Positions 1-8,138 of a stretch of 41,584 bases of DNA are shown piece after piece. The notes under the pieces are model-generated. The model had not been told where the DNA came from, did no database searches, and saw only the letters and a program-made list of their open reading frames with translations. The DNA comes from Myxococcales bacterium (GTDB lineage: Bacteria; Myxococcota_A; Polyangia; Polyangiales; Polyangiaceae): NCBI GenBank assembly GCA_003139415.1, contig PLIR01000152.1:1-41584 (forward strand). The letters run 5' to 3'. The position numbers and the translations under genes were made by a program. The first letter of the stretch is position 1. Each line of letters opens with the position of its first letter.

Positions 1-74
1 AGGAGGAGCTGGACGAGGTTGTCCAGGGCCAATCCGAAGAAGCCGTCGACGTCCCCACGCACCAGCCACCGCAT
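1..74 (-). CDS. N-terminus of an NCS2-like permease (partial)
   Basis: Only the first 24-25 codons are inside the window; the gene runs off the left edge. The visible peptide starts MRWLVRGDVDGFFGLALDNL, which matches my recollection of the conserved first residues of a group of xanthine/uracil-type (NCS2/AGZA) integral membrane permeases found in diverse bacteria. The ATG at 74 has no good Shine-Dalgarno sequence; an in-frame GTG 18 nt upstream is an alternative start. Family assignment rests on this short motif alone. Confidence 0.5.
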   Translation of the reverse strand, partial: MRWLVRGDVDGFFGLALDNLVQLL

Positions 75-177
75 CGAAGGCGACTTACCCACGGCCGCGG
101 GATTCCGGCAAGGGCCGTCACCGTTTTGCGCCTCCTAGCCGACGCGAGGCGTCCGACGTGAGTGTTTGCCCTCTCGC

Positions 178-756
178 TCACGGCGGTACCGCGGCTGCAT
201 GGGCCCGGGAAGGACGAGTCGCCTCGATTCGCACCTCCAGCTCGACGTGCTCGTCGAGAGTCACGCCGCCCATTTCTCCGCTCCCTCGAAGACGCAGGCC
301 GATCGCACCGACCGAGAAGGTCCCTTTGGCCACGACGCTGAGGCGCTCGGTGCTGGAAGCCTCTGCTACGAGATTCGCGCCAGTGATGGCGAGGGCGAGG
401 ATATCCCGCTTGGCGTCGGGCTGGCCTCCCGTGGGCACGGCCGCGGCATGCTGTCCTGGCGGTTCGAGGCGAAGACGCATCGAGGGGAAGGATGCCGCGC
501 AGAAAAAGGCTGCAGAGGGGTGCAGGTCAGGCGAGGGCCGCCCCAGCGCCATCGTCATGCCGTCCACGATGACCTCGGCGCGCAGTCGCGACACATCGTC
601 GTCGTCGTCGCCCTGGATGTTGCTCCAGCAGGGCACCAGGTCGCCTCCGACCGCGTGATCGACTGCATTACGGAGCGCGAAGTGCACCATTTGGCGATGC
701 ATCGTGAAGCGTATGGTCGTTTGTGAGTGATCGACAATCCACGTCTGCGTACCCAT
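178..756 (-). CDS. YceI-like family protein
   Basis: 192-aa protein with the YceI layout: an opening TWIVDHSQTTIRFTMHRQMV, a central S-x-x-FF segment followed by a strand resembling SFPSMRLRLEP, and a closing GxxTLDEHVELEVRIEA strand. YceI proteins are lipocalin-like barrels that bind isoprenoid or other amphiphilic molecules. No signal peptide is visible, so this copy is probably cytoplasmic, as in several non-secreted homologues. The ATG at 756 was chosen because GGGAGG lies 6 nt upstream and the homology begins there; the longer reading frame to 993 is promoter DNA. A run of five Asp (GDDDDD) sits in the middle and is unusual. An array of 11-bp-phased heptamers lies directly upstream, shared with four other promoters in the window. 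Confidence 0.75.
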   Translation of the reverse strand: MGTQTWIVDHSQTTIRFTMHRQMVHFALRNAVDHAVGGDLVPCWSNIQGDDDDDVSRLRAEVIVDGMTMALGRPSPDLHPSAAFFCAASFPSMRLRLEPPGQHAAAVPTGGQPDAKRDILALAITGANLVAEASSTERLSVVAKGTFSVGAIGLRLRGSGEMGGVTLDEHVELEVRIEATRPSRAHAAAVPP

Positions 757-806
757 GGGGCGCCTCCCGATCCATCGCGGCGGCGACGACGTCGCCAGAC
801 GCCATG

Positions 807-873
807 ACCATGCACCCGTCGCTGGATGACGGCCGTAAAAGTGCCGTCCAACAGTCGTCAGATCTCCGTCAAC
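807..873 (-). promoter_or_regulatory. Phased heptamer promoter of the YceI gene
   Basis: Read in gene orientation there are four heptamers at exact 11-bp steps: GTTGACG (867-873), TCTGACG (856-862), TTGGACG (845-851) and TTTTACG (834-840). These are followed by 21 bp and a possible -10, CATGGT (807-812). The start codon is 50 bp further on. The same arrangement occurs upstream of four other genes in this window. The -10 here is the weakest of the set. Confidence 0.5.
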
Positions 874-886
874 TGGTCGTTGACGG
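866..886. repeat. Perfect inverted repeat overlapping the first heptamer
   Basis: CCGTCAAC-N5-GTTGACGG is a perfect 8-5-8 palindrome. One arm is the first heptamer of the phased array; the other is an extra copy in opposite orientation. It could be an operator for a dimeric regulator or an additional half-site for the same regulator. Confidence 0.5.
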
Positions 887-1005
887 GCGCTAGCTCGTAG
901 ACGGCGACTACCCGAGGACCCGGTGCCCGAGCCCCTAGGCCTCGTGCAGGTTGACGACCGTCGAAGCTGCGTGAAATGCGTACCACCGCCCATTGGACGC
1001 CCCGG

Positions 1006-1866
1006 TCACCACGCGATCGCGACGACGGGTAACGCCGCGCGCACCCCAGTCGCAGGCGGGCTCGTCGCCGAGCCGTCGACTACCGAGTGAAAGAGAAGCG
1101 GAACGAAGACGCCGACTGCGGCTCCAACCGCGGCGCCCACGAGCACGTCGGTAAACCAGTGCCTGTCGGCGGCGATGCGCAGGTACCCGGTCGTCGACGC
1201 GGCGACAAGACCAACGCTCCACACGGCGGGCGCCCAGCGATATCCGCGCATCGTCGCTACCGTGCCGGCTGCCGTGGCGAGCGCGAACACGAGCGACGTG
1301 TGGCCCGAAAAGAAGGAGAGATTGTTGTCGGATGGCTGCGCCGTGAATGTCTTGCGCTCCGGCGACAGAGCGTGGACGAACGGACGCTCCCGAGCGACGA
1401 GCATTTTTGCGACCTGGGTCACGTCCGCGGCCAGCACCCCGGCCTCCGCGATGAGAAGGAGGTCTTCGCCGGCATACCGTGCGGCTCCGCCGTGCGCGGC
1501 CGCCAAGGCGTCCAGGCCTCCTACGGCGAGGGGCGTGACCACGAAGCCGACCACGGAGCTCGCCGCGTCCGCTGCCGCCGGATCCTGCCAGCGGAGCGCG
1601 TCGCGGACGCGCTCGTCGAGCGCATCCACATCGCACCACCGGCAGCTCGCGGGCACGAGCTGCGGCTTGACGACTTCGCTGAGGATTCCGGCCGTGGCCC
1701 CGACAGCGACGACCGTCACGTCGACGGCGGGGTCCCATCGCAGCGGATGAGGGGGCGCCGTCTGGGCAGCCGCCGGTGCGGCGACGAGGCAGCCACTCAA
1801 CACCGCCCCGCAGGCGACGGGCCAGCCGCCTACCGTCCGTCTCGCTTCGCCCGAGTGCGTCGTCAT
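1006..1866 (-). CDS. PAP2 superfamily phosphatase C (last gene of operon)
   Basis: 286-aa membrane protein of the type 2 phosphatidic acid phosphatase/haloperoxidase superfamily, which removes phosphate from lipid phosphates such as phosphatidate, undecaprenyl diphosphate or phosphatidylglycerophosphate. All three signature motifs are present: K154-x6-R161-P, SGH at 187-189, and R230-x5-H236-x3-D240. The active site is expected on the periplasmic face. An N-terminal signal-like segment ends near AAAQ (about residue 35). ATG 1866 was preferred over an upstream in-frame TTG at 1875. It lies 18 nt after the phosphoesterase gene and is the last gene of the nine-gene operon. Substrate cannot be told from sequence. 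Confidence 0.85.
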   Translation of the reverse strand: MTTHSGEARRTVGGWPVACGAVLSGCLVAAPAAAQTAPPHPLRWDPAVDVTVVAVGATAGILSEVVKPQLVPASCRWCDVDALDERVRDALRWQDPAAADAASSVVGFVVTPLAVGGLDALAAAHGGAARYAGEDLLLIAEAGVLAADVTQVAKMLVARERPFVHALSPERKTFTAQPSDNNLSFFSGHTSLVFALATAAGTVATMRGYRWAPAVWSVGLVAASTTGYLRIAADRHWFTDVLVGAAVGAAVGVFVPLLFHSVVDGSATSPPATGVRAALPVVAIAW

Positions 1867-1884
1867 CCGGAGCAACCAAGGCGC

Positions 1885-3471
1885 TCAGCGGAGCGCAAGC
1901 GGCCAATAGATGCGCAGCAGCGTGCGCGGCGCCGTCCCCTCGACCGAGAGCAACCAGTGCTCCGGCGTCACCTGCAACCGGGCCGGCTCTTCTCGCCCGA
2001 GCGTCAAATCGGTCACGCTTCCGAAGGGCTCGAGACTGTCGGCGTTGGTGCGCTCGAGTCGAAGGACGGCGTGTGCGGCGCCGTAGCGGCATAGCAATCC
2101 CACCCACTCGAATGCCACGATCGAGTCGCGTCCTCTTGCTCTCGGCCTGAAGACTCGCCTTAGCGCGTCCGGCACGAAGTGCTGCGTCACTCCACCGGTC
2201 ACGAGCTCTACATGGTGATTACCGCGGCGGCGAGCGCCCGTGCCGACACCTCCCGGAAGCGCGTGCACGAAGTCGACGTATCGCCGCAGTCGCGCGCCTT
2301 CGCGCAGTAAGACGCGACGCTCGAACGACAAGTCCCACAGGTCGGCGCCCGACGAGGACGGCGAGAGGGTATGGCGCGCTTCGTCGAGGTCGACACGGGA
2401 GTCCGCGTCCAGCACACGGGAGGTGACCGGCTCGAGCCTCCACTTGGGTCCATCGATGGTGGCCCGTGCGAGGGGGTTACGAACAGACGGGCGCGTAGTC
2501 CGCTTCGAGGAGAACGAGACCGACTGCACGCCCACGTCGCGGTCGGTCAGGGAGAGCAGATTGAACGATGGCCAGAGTCGGACGGCCTCGGGGTGTTGCG
2601 CGGCGTGAACGCGTTCGCGCGTGCCCGCGCTTCCTGCAGACACGAGGAGCACATCACCGGATCCATGGCTCATGCCGGCCACGAGCCGCGCGGTCGGGAC
2701 GTGCTTGTGGCCGTGCAGCAGGAGCACGGGACGCCCGAACGTATGCAACGCCGAGAGCGCAGTGCCTGCGCCGAGGGCGGTCATCGTGAGCTCCTCACGG
2801 TCGCCGTACGATACGAGGGCCGGAAGTGCTTTCCCGACGAGCCACCGCACCATTCTCGGCGTCCCGGTCGAGTCGATGGAGTTGACGTCGGTGAGCGGCG
2901 TCGGAATCAGGTGATGATGCGCCAGGATGATGATCGGACGGCCATCGTCTGGTAGGCGCGCGTGCGCCATCAGAAGATCCTCGAGCCGGACCGTACCGCC
3001 CGCTCCGACGAGACCTCCGGGGAGATACGTGGAGTCGTAGGCGACCAAGTGGGCGGGCAGCCGATGCAGGACGTCAGGAACGACCTGCGCGAGGAATGGC
3101 GGCGTCGCACCGGCGACGAAGAGGTGTCTCGGGTCGGCTGCCTCGTGCAACGATCGGAACAACTCCCCATTGTGTGGTGCCAGGACGCCATGACGCCGAC
3201 GGTCGTGATTCCCTGGGACGACGACGGTTGGGGCATCGCCGCCGAGCGCCGCGACGACCCCACGATGCAAGCGGAGGAACGCGTCCACCGCTTGCACGGG
3301 CGGGTCGGTGCCGGAATCGAACACGTCGCCCGTGACCAGGACCGCGACACGATCGGGCCGTGCGGCCTCGTATTCGAGGCGCAGCGTTCGTAGGAGTGCC
3401 TCGAAGATGCTCGCCTGCCGTGGAGCATTCGGGGCGATGTGAAGATCGGATAGGTGAACGATCAAGGCCAT
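1885..3471 (-). CDS. Calcineurin-like metallophosphoesterase
   Basis: 528-aa protein whose N-terminal half carries the metal-binding motifs of the calcineurin-like phosphoesterases: D9-x-H11, G48-D49-x2-D52, G87-N-H-D90, a His cluster at 185-187 and HGHKH at 253-257. Such enzymes hydrolyse phosphomono- or diesters, including cyclic nucleotides, nucleotides and lipid headgroups, using two metal ions. The C-terminal ~230 residues contain predicted beta-rich segments I do not recognise and may define substrate. No signal peptide is seen, so a cytosolic location is likely. ATG 3471 has GGGAG about 9 nt upstream; the longer reading frame to 3732 is antisense to the neighbouring gene. It sits between two PAP2 genes (32-nt and 18-nt gaps). 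Confidence 0.85.
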   Translation of the reverse strand: MALIVHLSDLHIAPNAPRQASIFEALLRTLRLEYEAARPDRVAVLVTGDVFDSGTDPPVQAVDAFLRLHRGVVAALGGDAPTVVVPGNHDRRRHGVLAPHNGELFRSLHEAADPRHLFVAGATPPFLAQVVPDVLHRLPAHLVAYDSTYLPGGLVGAGGTVRLEDLLMAHARLPDDGRPIIILAHHHLIPTPLTDVNSIDSTGTPRMVRWLVGKALPALVSYGDREELTMTALGAGTALSALHTFGRPVLLLHGHKHVPTARLVAGMSHGSGDVLLVSAGSAGTRERVHAAQHPEAVRLWPSFNLLSLTDRDVGVQSVSFSSKRTTRPSVRNPLARATIDGPKWRLEPVTSRVLDADSRVDLDEARHTLSPSSSGADLWDLSFERRVLLREGARLRRYVDFVHALPGGVGTGARRRGNHHVELVTGGVTQHFVPDALRRVFRPRARGRDSIVAFEWVGLLCRYGAAHAVLRLERTNADSLEPFGSVTDLTLGREEPARLQVTPEHWLLSVEGTAPRTLLRIYWPLALR

Positions 3472-3503
3472 CGTTGCTGGCTCCCGTGGCGACAGCGCCC
3501 TCG

Positions 3504-4448
3504 CTAGAAGGATCCTGTCACCGACAACGCCCCTCCGGCAGGCGTGGGCGATACCCCCACCCAAATCGGCACGGGTTCCTGCTTGTGGCGATGAAGGTGG
3601 GGGACGAGAACGCCGATGACCGCACCCGCCATCGAGCCCGCGATGACGTCGGTCGGGAAATGTTTGCCCGCTCGTACGCGCTCGTAGCTCACGAATGCCG
3701 TGAGGGCCGTGGCCAGGCCGAGGGTGACCCACGGGCGGGGCGAGTGCGGAGACCGGACGAACGCCAGGTACGTGGCGGTCGCACCGATGGAGGCAACCGC
3801 GGCCGCGTGACCCGAGAAGAAGGACAGGCCCAAGTCGGTCGAGTTGCAGCCGGCGCGCGGATTGGCCATCGTCCCGCTGCCGTCCGAGTTCGGCACCGGC
3901 GGGCAGTTGATGTAGTCGATCGGTCGGGGTCGGCGCACGGCGATCTTGGTGATGTCCGTCACCGTCAGCGCGAGCGATCCGGACTCGGCGTACATGAAGG
4001 CGTCGACGAGCAGAGCGTCGGTCCCGTCGCGGATCCCCGAGAGCACGGGATCCGCCACGGCAAATGCAATGGCCGTGTACAGGCCGATGTTCGAGTACGT
4101 CGCCGCATGCGGGTCGATCTTTTGCGTGATGGCCACTCGGTCGATGGGCAGCAGGCTACTTGCGCCGACCGACGGCGCGGGAGGCGATATTTCGCCGGTG
4201 CTCATGACCTCCCCGAGCAGGAAAGCAAACCCGAATCCCCCCGCCGTAAGAGCTCCGTCGGAGACGGGATCGAGTACGAAGTGCTGCCCGAGTTCGAGCT
4301 CGGGGCCGGCAGGCGCCGCCGACGGATCTGCGAGCGCCGAGGCGGACAACAGCGTGGTCGCGATGGCGCATCCAGCGCCCAGCCACCTTGTCTGCGGCGT
4401 CACTGCGATGGGCGTACGACGGAGCGGGTTTGCAGTCAGGGAAGCCAT
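3504..4448 (-). CDS. PAP2 superfamily phosphatase B
   Basis: 314-aa protein with an Ala-rich signal segment (about residues 22-41, ending SALA-D) and a complete PAP2 active site: K168-x6-R175-P, SGH 212-214, and R257-x5-H263-x3-D267. It is longer than minimal PAP2 enzymes because of an N-terminal extension and an insert with two Cys (C182, C201) between motifs 1 and 2, possibly disulfide-bonded in the periplasm. Expected to dephosphorylate a lipid phosphate or similar substrate at the outer face of the inner membrane. ATG 4448 starts 13 nt after the cyclic-nucleotide-binding gene, with GAAGG upstream. Confidence 0.85.
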   Translation of the reverse strand: MASLTANPLRRTPIAVTPQTRWLGAGCAIATTLLSASALADPSAAPAGPELELGQHFVLDPVSDGALTAGGFGFAFLLGEVMSTGEISPPAPSVGASSLLPIDRVAITQKIDPHAATYSNIGLYTAIAFAVADPVLSGIRDGTDALLVDAFMYAESGSLALTVTDITKIAVRRPRPIDYINCPPVPNSDGSGTMANPRAGCNSTDLGLSFFSGHAAAVASIGATATYLAFVRSPHSPRPWVTLGLATALTAFVSYERVRAGKHFPTDVIAGSMAGAVIGVLVPHLHRHKQEPVPIWVGVSPTPAGGALSVTGSF

Positions 4449-4461
4449 CGGGGCCTTCGGG

Positions 4462-5406
4462 CTAGGTGATCTCGAGGTCGGGGGTCGTCGCAGCCAAGTG
4501 CTCCAGCAGCTGTTGGCGGCGGCCGCTGAGCGCGGCCAGCATGGAACGCACCAGATCGAAGTGCTCCTCCATGAGGTCGAACAGGGCACTGATCGGAAAC
4601 GAGATTCCCCGTATCGGTGTCACGCAGCGGGCCCGCCAGGCATCCGCAACGCGCCCGAGGATGGCACTGCCGCAGACGAGCTCTCCCGGGCCCACGCGCC
4701 GCACGACGGCTGGGTCCTCGCGCTCCGCGAGCGCCTCGCCGTCGACGATGCGGACCAAGTGATCTTGTGAGACGCCGCGCTCTACGATCGACTCACCGGG
4801 CGCGAAGGACACCTGCTGAGAGACCGCGGCAAGATCGGCAAGCGCTTGAACGCCGCCGAAACGGAGCATTCGGACGTCGAGAAGAAGCGCAAGGCGATCC
4901 ACGAGGCTGAGTGTTCCCGGCGGGACCGTCGACAGCAGCGGCGCGACGTCCGGCGCTACCAGGTCCCCGGTCGGAACTCGCTCTTCCAGGCGCGTCGTGG
5001 CGCGCGAGGCATTGACCACCGCAGAGCGAGCGATCGGGAAGCTGTCTTCGAGCATCTCGACCCATGCCGCGCCGGAGACCCTCATTCCACGGAAGTCGGA
5101 TAGCGCCGTGGCCGTGTGGGCGGATGCCCGATCACCGATGGCTTCGAAGCTTCCGAGGACCCAGCGCCCCCGCAACGTCCATGACAGTCCGTCTGCGCGG
5201 GTGAAGCGGACACGCCCGTCTTGCATGAAGTAAAGAAACTCCACGGGCTCACCCGCCGCAAAGAGAGTCTGCCCGGCGCGAAACTCCTGCTCATCCAAGA
5301 TCGACGTCATACGATCGAGGACCCACGGATCCACGCTGTCGAGCGCCAGACCGAAGGCGGCGAGAAAGATCTCGCGCCCGATGCGGAGCCGATGGTCATC
5401 AGGCAT
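4462..5406 (-). CDS. Double cyclic-nucleotide-binding-domain protein
   Basis: 314-aa soluble protein with two cNMP-binding-like (Crp/Fnr N-terminal) domains, about residues 30-135 and 190-290. Domain 1 has the typical FRAGQTLFAAGEPVEFLYFM start; domain 2 has FAPGESIVERGVSQDHLV. No helix-turn-helix follows, so it is not a Crp-type transcription factor. The phosphate-binding cassette looks degenerate in both domains, so cNMP binding is unproven. The start codon lies inside the end of the NTT-HEAT gene (8-nt overlap), implying translational coupling. The likely role is a regulatory or scaffold subunit of the transporter encoded just upstream. Confidence 0.75.
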   Translation of the reverse strand: MPDDHRLRIGREIFLAAFGLALDSVDPWVLDRMTSILDEQEFRAGQTLFAAGEPVEFLYFMQDGRVRFTRADGLSWTLRGRWVLGSFEAIGDRASAHTATALSDFRGMRVSGAAWVEMLEDSFPIARSAVVNASRATTRLEERVPTGDLVAPDVAPLLSTVPPGTLSLVDRLALLLDVRMLRFGGVQALADLAAVSQQVSFAPGESIVERGVSQDHLVRIVDGEALAEREDPAVVRRVGPGELVCGSAILGRVADAWRARCVTPIRGISFPISALFDLMEEHFDLVRSMLAALSGRRQQLLEHLAATTPDLEIT

Positions 5407-8137
5407 GGGATGGTTCCGGCTCCGAAGCGGCGCCTTCCGTGCTCAGCTCGACCGGGCTGCCGCCACGCCCCCCTCCAAGAGCAACCCTCGCGGGCCTGCC
5501 GGCAACGGTAGCCGCGTGGAGGGATGCGAGCGCCGAGAGCGCCATGTCGCCGTCCTCCGTCATGCGGGCGATCGCTGCTTCCTGCGTCATAGGCGCCGCG
5601 GTCCGCAGGAGGGCGCCCCCGCGTGCCGCGCGCTCGGCGAGCGAGAGATCGTCGGCCACCACAAGCAACAGCTGGCGCAGGGCGCCCTGATCGCGCCTGC
5701 GGAGCAAGGCATCCAGAAACTCGGCGGCGTTCGCGCGGGCGCGGCTGTCTCTGGACTGGCTGGCGACGTGCACTCGGTGGATGTCGTCGCGAGGATGAGC
5801 GACTTTCAGCAAGCGGAATGTCCGCTCCAACGATTGCCGGAGCTTGTCGTCGAGCAGACCGACGAGGAGAACCCGGGTCGTCGACCGGGTCGGCCCATCG
5901 TCCGATGGGGAGACGGCGAAGGGGGCGCGCAGCATGAGCAGCCGGAAGTGCTCGACGAGATTCGCGAGAGCGAGTCGTTCCGCCCGCACACGGTCCACGG
6001 TGACGCGCTGTTCGGCGGTTAGCCGATCCAGCCCACGGATGGCCTTGTACCGAACGAGCCCGTCGTGCTCTGTCTCGATGCATTGCAATAGAAGGTCGGC
6101 CGCCGCCTTCGAGCCGAAGCGCGCGATCGTGCTCGGGAGGTGCACGCGCAGCTCACGGTCGCGCGATGGGTCCAGAAGCGTGCCCCAGACCTCGTCCAAC
6201 CCCGGAGGTCCGAGGGAGACGAGGGCCGCGTTCACCGCGTCCCGGGTGTCCGGCGAGGCGAGGCGCGAGACGAGCTGGGGGATGAGGGCATTCGCTTGCT
6301 GGGATGCGGCGGCTTTCGCGAGCCCTTCGGTCCACTCCCGAGACGTTCCGGCCTCCGAGGCGAGGGCGGCGAGCAGATCTACGAGCCGCTCTTCGGCTTT
6401 GCTGTCGGCGATCGACGCGAGCAGGCCAAGGCGTGCGTGATCGCCGCTCGGCCCGGGTCGGGCCAGAAGCTCGAGGATGACGGGGTCTTCCATCGGATTC
6501 GCCTCACTCGTCGCCAGGGACAGGCGGAGCGCCGCATACGCGTGCAGCCGGGGGTCGGCGTCGAAGGCGAGGTCCTTGGCATCGAGCCGGCCGTGCATCG
6601 CGAGGGCGCGCGCGGCCGCGGTGCGGACCGGCTCCCTCGAATCGGCCAGCAAACCGCGTGCACGACCGCCCCAGTCGTCGCGGGAGGATTCGCCGAACAT
6701 GCCGAGGGCGCGCACGAGTACGGCCTCCTCCTCGTGAAGAAGGACGAGAGCGGGGATCAGCCTCTCCCGGCCACGTCGGGCGAGCACGCTCATGGCGCCG
6801 ACAACCACCAGCGTGTCCGGATGCGCGAGGAGTTCGACGAGCCGCTCGGCGCTCTCGAGGTCCAGATCCAGGCTGGGCGGACGCCCAGCATTGCCGGTGA
6901 CAGCGTGGCGCAGAAACTCGAGATACGGGCCCCGCATGGTTGCCGCAACGGCAAGCCACACCAGGATCGCGGCGCCAACGATGCCGGCGAGCAGCCACGA
7001 CGACAGCCAGTTGGCGCCGGCGAGGGCGAGCAACACAAGCCCCGCCGCGGCCTGGGTCGTTCGCGCGATCACGCCGTCGATGAAGGGCTTGACGCGTGCC
7101 CTGACGGACGCAGGCACCGGCAGATACAGGAGCTCGACCGTGACGCGGTGAACCGAGTTGCGAAGAGTGCCGTCGACGGTCTTGAGGGCAAGGGCCGCCG
7201 TCAGCGTTCCCACCCCCAAGAAAGTCCCCGCGACGCCGAGCAACATGAGCATGGGGGTCACCACGACGGCGGCCGCCAGGCCCATGCGACGGACCAGCGC
7301 ACCCGTGGCGAAGAGTTGTGCGACGAGCGAAAGCACGTTGAGCCCGACGTAGTAGCGCGCGACGAACCGAGCGATGTCGTGGTGCGGGACCACACGGGAG
7401 ACAGTCCACTTGAAGAAGTAGTCGACGAAAACCGAGGCCGTCGTGGCGACGAGGACGAGGATCGCAATCCGGCGCAGAAAGGGCTCGTCCCGGACGTCGG
7501 TGACACTTTCGCGCGTGGGCAAGGCGTCGGATGATGTGCCCGGTCCGCCGTGATCGGCGCCCGGTATCCATGCGAGCCCGATGGCCGTGAGGAGCAGCGT
7601 GGAGGACAATACCAGGAGCAGCGATCGAGTGTGTACGACGTTCAGGAAGGCGGCCGCAGCGGTCGAGCCGAGCAGCGCGCCGACGATGCCGGCGGAGCCC
7701 ACGATCCCCAGGAGGCGACGAGCCTGTGCCACATCGAGAATCGAGGCGAGAAGGTTCCAATACAGGGGGACCAAGACAGAACTGATCAGGCCCGTTGTGA
7801 CATAGACCGCGACCGCCGTAGCGCGATTCATCGGAGCCGCGAAGAGCGCGACGAGCAGGGCCGCCGCCGTGACCAGCCCCCCGCCCAGTGCAGAGCGAGC
7901 GCCGAACCGCGCCGCTGCGCGCGACGCCGCCCCGACCGCAGGGAGGGCACACAGCGCAACGGCAACGTAGACGATGCCGAGATCGCGCGCAGGCAACCTC
8001 GTAAGCACGAGGGCGTCGCGGACCGTTTCGAGCGCGGTGTGGGCCGTGATGAGCAGCAGCAGCGTCGCGAACGCCGGGGCGATTGCCCGCCATTCGCCGC
8101 GACGCACGTCCGCGAACAGAGGCAGGAGCCCGGGCAT
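5399..8137 (-). CDS. NTT/MFS-like transporter fused to HEAT repeats
   Basis: 912-aa protein. Residues 1 to about 425 form a polytopic membrane domain of 10-12 hydrophobic segments resembling the ATP/ADP translocase-like (NTT/TLC) branch of MFS proteins. Residues about 440-900 are helical repeats (repeated VxxLxxHPDxxVRxxAxxAL-type units) of the HEAT/Armadillo kind, expected in the cytosol. The fusion of an NTT-like domain with HEAT repeats is known in free-living bacteria; the transported substrate is not settled. ATG 8137 starts 1 nt from the upstream PAP2 stop; an in-frame TTG 15 nt earlier is possible. The C-terminus overlaps the cNMP-domain gene. A second, HEAT-less NTT-like gene heads the same operon. 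Confidence 0.75.
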   Translation of the reverse strand: MPGLLPLFADVRRGEWRAIAPAFATLLLLITAHTALETVRDALVLTRLPARDLGIVYVAVALCALPAVGAASRAAARFGARSALGGGLVTAAALLVALFAAPMNRATAVAVYVTTGLISSVLVPLYWNLLASILDVAQARRLLGIVGSAGIVGALLGSTAAAAFLNVVHTRSLLLVLSSTLLLTAIGLAWIPGADHGGPGTSSDALPTRESVTDVRDEPFLRRIAILVLVATTASVFVDYFFKWTVSRVVPHHDIARFVARYYVGLNVLSLVAQLFATGALVRRMGLAAAVVVTPMLMLLGVAGTFLGVGTLTAALALKTVDGTLRNSVHRVTVELLYLPVPASVRARVKPFIDGVIARTTQAAAGLVLLALAGANWLSSWLLAGIVGAAILVWLAVAATMRGPYLEFLRHAVTGNAGRPPSLDLDLESAERLVELLAHPDTLVVVGAMSVLARRGRERLIPALVLLHEEEAVLVRALGMFGESSRDDWGGRARGLLADSREPVRTAAARALAMHGRLDAKDLAFDADPRLHAYAALRLSLATSEANPMEDPVILELLARPGPSGDHARLGLLASIADSKAEERLVDLLAALASEAGTSREWTEGLAKAAASQQANALIPQLVSRLASPDTRDAVNAALVSLGPPGLDEVWGTLLDPSRDRELRVHLPSTIARFGSKAAADLLLQCIETEHDGLVRYKAIRGLDRLTAEQRVTVDRVRAERLALANLVEHFRLLMLRAPFAVSPSDDGPTRSTTRVLLVGLLDDKLRQSLERTFRLLKVAHPRDDIHRVHVASQSRDSRARANAAEFLDALLRRRDQGALRQLLLVVADDLSLAERAARGGALLRTAAPMTQEAAIARMTEDGDMALSALASLHAATVAGRPARVALGGGRGGSPVELSTEGAASEPEPSHA

Positions 8138-8138
8138 G

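Noticed and set aside
595..612. Short GTC/TCG repeat run suggestive of a microsatellite or phase-variation tract
   Set aside because: It encodes the Asp run in the YceI-like protein in frame, is only about six units long, and trinucleotide changes would not switch the frame.
935..2107. Long open frame of 390 residues on the minus strand and one of 335 residues (1087-2094) on the plus strand
   Set aside because: Both are Arg/Gly-rich shadows of the PAP2-C and phosphoesterase genes, with no family signal.
6140..7534. 464-residue plus-strand frame opposite the NTT-HEAT gene
   Set aside because: Composition (Arg, Glu, Gly, His) is that of an antisense shadow in high-GC DNA; the opposite strand encodes a clear membrane protein with HEAT repeats.
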